Under the pieces are notes generated by a model that searched no databases, was not told the origin of the DNA, and was given only the letters and a program-made list of their open reading frames with translations. DNA of 11,983 nucleotides from Acidobacteriota bacterium (GTDB lineage Bacteria > Acidobacteriota > Terriglobia > Terriglobales > Acidobacteriaceae): contig JAKBAG010000073.1 in the NCBI GenBank assembly GCA_021809235.1, positions 1 through 11,983 on the forward strand, given 5' to 3'. How positions within the stretch are numbered: position 1 is the first letter of the stretch; every line of letters begins with the position of its first letter. Positions 6,746 through 11,983 of this stretch are shown here, one piece after another. The position numbers and the translations under genes are program-made.

Positions 6746-7993
6746 ATGAACTGCGAGATCATTGCAATCGGTACGGAGCTGCTCACGCCCTGGCGGCAGG
6801 ACACCAATTCCCTTTTTCTGACCGAAGAGCTGAACGCGCTGGGTATCGTCGTACGTTACAAGACCATCGTTGGGGATCGTCGGCTGGACCTCGTCCGCGC
6901 CATCCGTACTGCCATCGCTCGCACGGACATTCTGATCGTGATGGGTGGGCTTGGTCCTACGGAAGACGATCTGAGCCGTGAAGCCGTCGCCGAGGCACTC
7001 AGCCTGGGTCTGCGTCGCGACGGCAGCCTGGTTGCAGCGCTCAGTGCGCGGTTTGCCGCGCGGCGCACTCCGATGACAGACAATAACCTGAAGCAAGCCG
7101 ACGTCATTGAAGGCGCAGAGATTCTGCCCAATCCTAATGGAACCGCACCTGGCCAGTGGCTGGACACGGCCTTTGAAGGCTATCGGAAGCTGGTGATGCT
7201 CATTCCCGGGCCACCCGGCGAATGTCGTCCCTTGTTTGTGGAGCAGTGCATTCCGCGATTGCGCGCACTGATTCCCACGCGGCACATCGCCCGTCGCACG
7301 CTGAAGGCCACCATGATCGGCGAATCTGCCGCTGATTCCCTGTTAGCCCCCGTCTACACTACATACTCCGACGTAGAGACAACCATCCTTGCCGGCAATT
7401 GCGAGATTCAGCTTCAGCTGGCATGCGCCAAGCCCACGCGCGAGGCAGCCCAGGCACGCGCTGATGAACTGGCTGGCAGACTCGAAGAGGTCCTCGAGGA
7501 GTATCTCTTTGCCTCGCATGGCGAGACGCTGGAGCAAATCGTTCTCTACTACCTGGAGCTGAAGCAGGCCACACTGGCCGTGGCTGAAAGCTGCACCGGA
7601 GGCATGCTTGGCGAGCGCATCACCTCTGTCAGCGGCAGTTCGCGCTCCTTTGTCGGCGGAGCTCTGGTTTATTCCGATGCACTGAAGACTGCCTTTTGCG
7701 ACGTCCCTCCGCAGCTGATTGCCAGCCATGGGGCGGTAAGCACCGCCGTAGCCCAGGCCATGGCAGACGGCATCCGCCGCCGCACCAGCGCCACCTACGG
7801 CATCGGAATCACCGGTATCGCCGGACCCTCCGGCGGCACCGAGGAAAAGCCGGTCGGACTCGTTTACATTGCCGTCAGCGATGCACAGGGAACCGAGTGC
7901 AGCGAAAACCACTTCCGCGGCGATCGCCAGAAGGTTCGCCAATGGGCCACGCAGAAGGCTCTGGACATGCTGCGTCGCCGACTGATGAATTAA
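6746..7993 (+). CDS. cinA: CinA-like protein (competence/damage-inducible; NMN deamidase type)
   Basis: The 415-residue product has the two-domain CinA layout. The N-terminal MoaB/MogA-like COG1058 domain shows IAIGTELLTPWRQDTN, GGLGPTEDD (67-75) and IPGPPGEC (153-160). The C-terminal deamidase domain shows ESCTGG (281-286), YSDALK (309-314) and TGIAGPSGGT (356-365). In characterised members the C-terminal domain converts nicotinamide mononucleotide to nicotinate mononucleotide for NAD recycling, and the N-terminal domain can have ADP-ribose pyrophosphatase activity. Both motif sets look intact, so both activities are possible. The start is ATG 6746 with AGG five bases upstream. An in-frame start at 6635 would overlap the end of the propeller gene and add 37 unconserved residues, so I reject it. 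It is the last gene before the hairpin at 7994-8021. Confidence 0.93.
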   Translation: MNCEIIAIGTELLTPWRQDTNSLFLTEELNALGIVVRYKTIVGDRRLDLVRAIRTAIARTDILIVMGGLGPTEDDLSREAVAEALSLGLRRDGSLVAALSARFAARRTPMTDNNLKQADVIEGAEILPNPNGTAPGQWLDTAFEGYRKLVMLIPGPPGECRPLFVEQCIPRLRALIPTRHIARRTLKATMIGESAADSLLAPVYTTYSDVETTILAGNCEIQLQLACAKPTREAAQARADELAGRLEEVLEEYLFASHGETLEQIVLYYLELKQATLAVAESCTGGMLGERITSVSGSSRSFVGGALVYSDALKTAFCDVPPQLIASHGAVSTAVAQAMADGIRRRTSATYGIGITGIAGPSGGTEEKPVGLVYIAVSDAQGTECSENHFRGDRQKVRQWATQKALDMLRRRLMN

Positions 7994-8021
7994 GGCCAGT
8001 CCCCACATCCGGGAACTGGCC
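7994..8021. terminator. Hairpin between convergent cinA and hydrolase genes
   Basis: GGCCAGT (7994-8000) pairs with ACTGGCC (8015-8021). After one mismatch the stem continues with CCC/GGG around a six-base loop. It begins directly after the cinA stop and lies 17 bases from the end of the opposing hydrolase gene. On the plus strand only TTTT at 8026-8029 follows, so it is a weak intrinsic terminator. It may serve both directions. Confidence 0.55.
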
Positions 8022-8038
8022 CTGGTTTTGGAGCTACC

Positions 8039-8980
8039 CTAGCGAGGCAGCCAGTTCATGCCGCGCAGCCATGCCTCCAGCAGTACCGTCCACTGGTCGA
8101 GCGCGGCGTCCCCTTTGCCCAGTCCGGATCCATGCCCGCCGTGCGCGAAAATGTGCATTTCCGCGGAAACATGGGCGTCCAGCAGCGCCTGATAGAAACC
8201 CAGCGCCTGCTGCACAGGAACGGTTTTGTCCTCGGTCGTGTGATAGAGGAATGTGGGTGGCGTCTGTGCTGTCACAAACAGCGACGGCGTGAAGGCCTTT
8301 TGCAGCTCCGCGCACTTGTCCATCACGTCCATCAGCTTGCAATAGCTTAGATGCGAGGTATCCGGCGTGACTCCGCCCAGCCATCCATAGCCCAGAATCA
8401 GCACGTCCGGACGGCTGCTCATCCGTGCAATCGGATCCGTAGCCTGTGGGTCGCCGACGACAAACTGCGTCGCCGAGAGAGCAGCCAGGTGACCACCGGC
8501 AGAGAAACCGATCACGGCGATGTGATCAGGCGCGATCTTGTATGTGGAGGCGTCGGCGCGAACCATCTGGACGGCCCGCCGCGCGTCCAGTAACGGCACG
8601 GGCAGCAGATAGTTTTTACCCAGTCGATAATGCAACACAAAGGCCGTGAAACCGCGAGCCGTGAACCAGTCGGCCACCTCGCGACCCTCCAGAATCGAGG
8701 CCAGACCGAGATACGCGCCACCCGGCATTACGATGACCGCGTTGCCATTTGCGCGAGCATACTGCGGCTTGAAAACGCTCAGAAACGGGATATCGGCGCA
8801 GGAGTCCCCCTTGGCCTGCGGAGCATTGCCATCCCACAGCCGCACCGTGGAAATTCCCAGAAACGCACTGCTGGTCTTCAATTCCGGACAGTCGGCGTGC
8901 AGCAGTGGCGCAGCAAACAGTGCCAGAAGCAGCAGTCGCGGCACAAAGCGAAGGCAGGAAAGCGCATTGCATTTCTTCAT
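8039..8980 (-). CDS. Secreted alpha/beta hydrolase, acetyl-xylan esterase/BD-FAE-like
   Basis: The 313-residue product begins with a clear signal peptide: MKK, a positively charged stretch, a Leu/Ala-rich core at about 15-24, and a likely cut after LLHA at residue 29. It should therefore leave the cytoplasm. The mature part has an alpha/beta-hydrolase fold: PGGAY (86-90, oxyanion loop), GFSAGG with nucleophile Ser160, the likely acid Asp251 in TTEDKTVP, and the likely base His283 in HGGHGSG. The DARRAVQMVRA helix before the nucleophile is typical of esterases in the BD-FAE/acetyl-xylan esterase group. The substrate cannot be told from sequence; a polysaccharide ester or small ester is plausible. 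The start is ATG 8980, with GAGGA four bases upstream. An in-frame ATG at 9040 would overlap bshC and spoil the signal peptide. It lies 50 bases after bshC. Confidence 0.87.
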   Translation of the reverse strand: MKKCNALSCLRFVPRLLLLALFAAPLLHADCPELKTSSAFLGISTVRLWDGNAPQAKGDSCADIPFLSVFKPQYARANGNAVIVMPGGAYLGLASILEGREVADWFTARGFTAFVLHYRLGKNYLLPVPLLDARRAVQMVRADASTYKIAPDHIAVIGFSAGGHLAALSATQFVVGDPQATDPIARMSSRPDVLILGYGWLGGVTPDTSHLSYCKLMDVMDKCAELQKAFTPSLFVTAQTPPTFLYHTTEDKTVPVQQALGFYQALLDAHVSAEMHIFAHGGHGSGLGKGDAALDQWTVLLEAWLRGMNWLPR

Positions 8981-9029
8981 GGTTTCCTCGATTTTGGAAC
9001 AATGGAATTGGCGCAGTTTGCGCGTGGCC

Positions 9030-9035
9030 ATTATA
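9030..9035 (-). promoter_or_regulatory. Candidate -10 box for the hydrolase gene at the bshC stop
   Basis: TATAAT on the minus strand overlaps the bshC stop codon, and a start near 9023 would leave a leader of about 43 bases to the hydrolase ATG. No -35 match is apparent, so the hydrolase may instead depend on read-through from bshC. Confidence 0.3.
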
Positions 9036-10659
9036 GCCAAAGCAAAGCGTGGCCCGGCTGCAGACTACCGGCTGCCTGCACCACCTGCTCCAGGAAATCG
9101 GCTCCCGCAAGCGAAAGCACCGAGGCCGCAGCCAACACGCGCTCCTGCATCGCCTGCCGGGGATAGAGCATTCGCACCATGGCCTCAGCATCGCGCGCAA
9201 TCGAGCCTTCGCGCTGCAACTGGTAGTGGGCAGCCATCCGGCGCAACCGATTCATCTGGTACCGCATCTTGCTGGCGGAGACCAGCGCAGCGCGCCCCAG
9301 ATTGGCATCCATTGCAGTCAGATGCCCGGTCAACGCCGTTAGCTCACCGTCCAAAGTATTGCCCGCCGAGGCCAGCATCCGCTTGGTCTCCACCGGCAAA
9401 GCACGCGCAGCCAGCCGCTGCTGCAGGCTGTCCACATCGGCACCCAGCATCCGCTCCGCGCTCTGGTCATATTTAGCCAGCAGCGCCGCTGTGGTCGCAT
9501 CCACCACCGTAGCCGAGAATCGCGGCAGCACCGGTGTCATGCGGCCCAGAATCCTTTCGTAGAGCACGGCGGTCTGCGCAAAATAGGCCACCTCGGCCGG
9601 TCCGCCCACATACGCCGAATTGGGCAGAATCCAATCCTGAAAGACCGGCCGCAACAGAGCCGAGGGCGATATCCTCTCTGGCTCGGATTCCAGAATGCCC
9701 AGTAACTCCTCAGTCGAGAGGATGGATTTGCCTGCTTGCCAGGCTCTCTGGGGCTGCGCTGCCGATGCCGCTGTGCGCCGCAGGGCCACTCTGGCTCCCG
9801 TGCTGCTATCGATCAGAAAGAGCAGGCTCGACTGATCTCCGACCGCAACCTGTGCATGGTAGCCGGCTGCCTGCAGTTCGTGATTTCTCTCCTGCAGTGC
9901 CGCATGCAGTTCATCCGCGCGCTCTATGGCAGCCCGCAGCACCGGTGCTCCGGCGCGATGCGCTTCCCTGCCCGACGGATCCAGTGTCAGCAGTCCAAAG
10001 CGGGCAAAGACGCTCGCATAAAAACTTCGGAAGGCCTGCGCCAGCGTCACGCCTGGCCGGTACGCTGCCGCCAGGTGATCGGCTGCTTCAGACCAGCCCA
10101 GAAGCGCTTGCGCCTGCTCCACCAGCGGTTCGATGGCTTCGGTGAGCACCAGCTGCCCCACCGGAACAGCCTCCGCAGGCGCTGATTCGTAACGCAGAGT
10201 CGCAAGTCCGCGTCGATCCGGGAAGACCAGGTGGTCAATCTCTGCAAAATCGTGGTCCTCGCTCGCCAGCCAGAAGACCGGCTGATGCGGAAAACCATGC
10301 GAGCTGGCAGTCGCCGCCTGTGCTATGGCCGTCGCAGCCTTGTAGAGGATCATCGCCTGCCCGCCAAACAGCACCACCTGCTGTCCGGTGACCACGGTAT
10401 GCGCTCCTGCACGCAGTCGCTCCACGGCTGCCGACTGGTCGGGATTCTGCTCTTTCAGTAGAAGCAGCATGGCTTCGGAGATGGGCTGGATCGCGCTGCT
10501 TGGCGGTTTGGCCGGATTCCACTCGCCATACATGCGGGCCAGCGGTGATTTCGCATCGGCGACCTCGCCTTGCAGGCTCTGCTCACGCCGCTGGCTAAGA
10601 TCCAGAAAGATTCGCTGCATTCCGGGCACTTCGGCCAGGGACAAGAATTCCGTTTTCAA
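9031..10659 (-). CDS. bshC: Bacillithiol biosynthesis protein BshC (putative cysteine-adding enzyme), TTG start
   Basis: BshC is assigned to the last step of bacillithiol synthesis, joining cysteine to glucosaminyl-malate in the cytoplasm, although direct activity has been hard to show for the family. The 542-residue product has the expected length. Its landmarks include TGQQVVLFGGQAMILYKA (91-108), PVFWLASEDHDFAEI (127-141), LRPVFQD (336-342) and LPNSAYVGGPAEVAYF (345-360), then a long helical C-terminal part (about 380-500) that could form the family's coiled coil. The start is TTG 10659: an in-frame TGA lies 21 bases upstream, and the next ATG would remove the conserved FLSLAEVPG segment. 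The ribosome-binding site is weak. bshA and bshB are not in the window, so the full pathway is not shown. It is followed by the hydrolase on the same strand. Confidence 0.92.
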   Translation of the reverse strand: MKTEFLSLAEVPGMQRIFLDLSQRREQSLQGEVADAKSPLARMYGEWNPAKPPSSAIQPISEAMLLLLKEQNPDQSAAVERLRAGAHTVVTGQQVVLFGGQAMILYKAATAIAQAATASSHGFPHQPVFWLASEDHDFAEIDHLVFPDRRGLATLRYESAPAEAVPVGQLVLTEAIEPLVEQAQALLGWSEAADHLAAAYRPGVTLAQAFRSFYASVFARFGLLTLDPSGREAHRAGAPVLRAAIERADELHAALQERNHELQAAGYHAQVAVGDQSSLLFLIDSSTGARVALRRTAASAAQPQRAWQAGKSILSTEELLGILESEPERISPSALLRPVFQDWILPNSAYVGGPAEVAYFAQTAVLYERILGRMTPVLPRFSATVVDATTAALLAKYDQSAERMLGADVDSLQQRLAARALPVETKRMLASAGNTLDGELTALTGHLTAMDANLGRAALVSASKMRYQMNRLRRMAAHYQLQREGSIARDAEAMVRMLYPRQAMQERVLAAASVLSLAGADFLEQVVQAAGSLQPGHALLWL

Positions 10660-10892
10660 GGCTCGGTGTCTCTTGCTTCAAGGTATGCCTGCAACAGAAG
10701 GCTCGTACTGAGTCTACAGACTTGGTGGCAACCATGTCCTGCTGCGAACAGCTATTGGATGAACCATGCCCCAGTCGGGATGCAGGGAACTGCGCCGCAT
10801 TTCCCTGCCCTGCTTTGCGTGTCTGCCCGCAGCACAGGCTCGGCAAAGTGTTACCGTAGGGAGGAAACGCAGTTCTCGGGAGGCAGAGCGAA
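10660..10892. other. Divergent intergenic region, bshC / NUDIX gene
   Basis: These 233 bases separate the divergent bshC and NUDIX genes and should hold a promoter for each. I see no hexamer pair good enough to name and no RNA gene. Only the NUDIX ribosome-binding site, GGGAGG near its right end, is clear. Reading frames through here run into genes in other frames and show no family motif. Confidence 0.5.
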
Positions 10893-11714
10893 ATGGTATC
10901 CAAGGCGAAGTCCGCATCAGCAGGCAAACCCACCAAGGCATCCCCGGCGAAGAAAACCACCGTTCCCGCAAAGTCGCCTCAGACAGCTGTCACAAAGACC
11001 CGGAAACCGGCAACTACGGCATCCGGAAGCAGCAAATCCGGCAAGGCAGCCTCCAAGGCAGCAGGCAAAGCTGCTGGAAAAGCCACCCGGCCATCTTCTA
11101 CCAAAGCCAGGCAAAAAACCGCCAGGAAAGCTGCCAGCCCGTCCGGCGCCCGGCTGCTTGAGTCCAAAGTGGCCTTTGAGGGACCGCTGTTCCGCATCCA
11201 TAGGGACCGCATCGTCGAGCCCAGCGGTCACCATGCCCTGCGGGATGTCATCCGCCACAATGGCTCGGTGGTCATCCTTGCCGTTGATTACGGAAAGGGC
11301 AAAGGCAAGGACCGCAAGGATCCATGGATCGTGATCGAGCGTCAATATCGCCATGCGACCGGGCAGTTCCTTTGGGAGCTCCCCGCAGGCAAACTCGATC
11401 CCGGTGAAGATCCGCTTCGCGGAGCACAGCGGGAGTTGGCCGAGGAAACCGGCTATGCTGCGCATCACTGGAGCAAGCTGATTTACTACTATCCCAGTCC
11501 TGGATTTCTCGGCGAAGGCATGCATATCTTCCTCGCCGAAGGGCTTATCCCCGGCGACGCCCATCCCGAGGAGGACGAGGCCATTGATTTTCGGCTCGTA
11601 CGGCTCTCCGATCTGCTGGAAAAGATTCGCAAAGGCTCCATTCTGGACGGCAAGACGCTGGTCGGCACCATGCTTTTTGAGCAGATCCAGAAGCGCAAAT
11701 CCGACAAAAAATAA
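10893..11714 (+). CDS. NUDIX ADP-ribose pyrophosphatase with Lys/Ala-rich N-terminal tail
   Basis: The catalytic part (about 87-273) is a NUDIX hydrolase, probably splitting ADP-ribose to AMP and ribose 5-phosphate. The NUDIX box is complete at 166-188 (Gly166, Glu172, then RELAEETG at 180-187). WELPAGKL precedes it and a Pro lies about 15 residues after the box in SPGFLGE, the pattern of ADP-ribose pyrophosphatases. The first 85 residues are unusual: 17 Lys and 4 Arg, no acidic and no aromatic residues, many Ala/Ser/Thr/Pro, and KAASKAAGKAAGKA-type runs like histone H1 or HupB tails. The tail is probably disordered and may bind nucleic acid. ATG 10893 is preceded by GGGAGG with a nine-base gap, so the tail is likely translated. 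The next in-frame ATG is at residue 210, too late to be the start. Confidence 0.88.
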   Translation: MVSKAKSASAGKPTKASPAKKTTVPAKSPQTAVTKTRKPATTASGSSKSGKAASKAAGKAAGKATRPSSTKARQKTARKAASPSGARLLESKVAFEGPLFRIHRDRIVEPSGHHALRDVIRHNGSVVILAVDYGKGKGKDRKDPWIVIERQYRHATGQFLWELPAGKLDPGEDPLRGAQRELAEETGYAAHHWSKLIYYYPSPGFLGEGMHIFLAEGLIPGDAHPEEDEAIDFRLVRLSDLLEKIRKGSILDGKTLVGTMLFEQIQKRKSDKK

Positions 11715-11903
11715 GCGATGCGGCACCCCTGGCAACGTTCCCCGAATGCCGCCTCCCGCTCTGCCGCATTGTCTCGCAGCCAGCCGTCCGCAGCCCGCTG
11801 CTGCCCATGGCAGTCTTTCCATCGGTTTTCAGATCGCAATCAACCTTTCGTCCGAATTTTGCGTCATAGCAATAGCGGCTCGCTCGTTTGTCGCGATCAC
11901 CGG
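11715..11903. other. Intergenic region before the cold-shock gene
   Basis: This 189-base gap contains an 8-bp inverted repeat, ATGCGGCA at 11718-11725 with TGCCGCAT at 11762-11769. A further TGCCGC at 11747-11752 could pair with the same left arm. No T-run follows, so it is not a clear terminator. The rest probably holds the promoter and leader of the cold-shock gene, but I cannot name a -35/-10 pair with confidence. Confidence 0.4.
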
Positions 11904-11983
11904 ATGAAGGATGGTGCAGAACCTGTGGCGCAATATAAGGGCACGGTCAAGTGGTTTAACAACGCGAAAGGCTTCGGATTCAT
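11904..11983 (+). CDS. Cold-shock domain protein (CspA family), 3' end cut by window edge
   Basis: The first 26 codons end in YKGTVKWFNNAKGFGFI, which contains the opening beta strand and the RNP1-type KGFGFI of cold-shock domain proteins. These are small cytoplasmic proteins that bind single-stranded RNA or DNA and loosen RNA structure. The ATG at 11904 gives seven extra residues (MKDGAEP) before VAQYKGTVKWF. An in-frame GTG at 11925 would give the standard-length N-terminus, M-AQYKGTVKWF. Neither has a perfectly placed ribosome-binding site. Whether it is cold-induced cannot be told from the sequence. Confidence 0.88.
   Translation, partial: MKDGAEPVAQYKGTVKWFNNAKGFGF

Noticed and set aside
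10958..11100. Possible tandem DNA repeat in the NUDIX tail region
   Set aside because: The similarity is in codon-level Lys/Ala runs rather than a regular nucleotide unit, so it is protein composition, not a DNA repeat array.
10570..11334. 254-codon plus-strand frame over the bshC start and NUDIX tail
   Set aside because: It runs antisense to bshC and then out of frame through the NUDIX tail. Its Gln/Arg/Pro-rich product is the shifted reading of Lys/Ala codons.
10917..11822. 301-codon minus-strand frame opposite the NUDIX gene
   Set aside because: It mirrors the repetitive Lys/Ala codons and NUDIX domain on the other strand and shows no motif of its own.
1..11983. CRISPR arrays, insertion sequences, tRNA or rRNA genes, phage or defence genes
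   Set aside because: I looked on both strands and found no regular repeats, transposase motifs, tRNA cloverleaf or defence-system motifs.

Overview
The window is a GC-rich (roughly 60%, estimated by eye), gene-dense stretch of a bacterial chromosome made almost entirely of housekeeping genes. The combination of a futalosine-route menaquinone gene (mqnA), a bacillithiol-type gene (bshC), a rimO-yacG-pgpA-cinA run and an IPT/TIG plus NHL-propeller protein suggests an Acidobacteriota member of the Terriglobia/Acidobacteriaceae type. That assignment is inference from gene content and protein style, not a database match. I see no insertion sequence, phage gene, CRISPR array, tRNA, rRNA operon or obvious horizontal island.

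Layout: (1) 1-905, minus: dprA (DNA uptake/recombination), with its C-terminus beyond the left edge. (2) 1079-2008, plus: mqnA (chorismate dehydratase), divergent from dprA. (3) 2031-3047, minus: fabH (start of fatty-acid synthesis), converging tail to tail with mqnA. (4) 3161-3257, minus: the small SRP (4.5S-like) RNA gene ffs, with its own promoter and a T-run terminator, upstream of fabH. (5) 3322-7993, plus: a possible five-gene operon rimO, yacG, pgpA, an IPT/NHL propeller protein, and cinA, closed by a hairpin shared with the opposing genes. (6) 10659-8039, minus: bshC followed by a secreted alpha/beta hydrolase. (7) 10893-11714, plus: a NUDIX ADP-ribose pyrophosphatase with a long Lys/Ala-rich, histone-H1-like N-terminal tail. 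(8) 11904 to the right edge: the first codons of a cold-shock protein.

The genes cover membrane lipid and quinone supply (fabH, pgpA, mqnA), co-translational membrane targeting (ffs), ribosome modification (rimO), DNA topology and uptake (yacG, dprA), and nucleotide or thiol housekeeping (cinA, NUDIX, bshC). Three genes begin with non-ATG codons (mqnA GTG, fabH TTG, bshC TTG), which matters for annotation: the longest ATG-initiated fabH frame would begin inside the SRP RNA.

I found no clearly undescribed system. The most interesting items are the histone-like tail on the NUDIX enzyme, the inverted repeat that abuts the fabH ribosome-binding site, the roughly 50-residue interdomain insertion in RimO, and the propeller protein embedded in a housekeeping operon.
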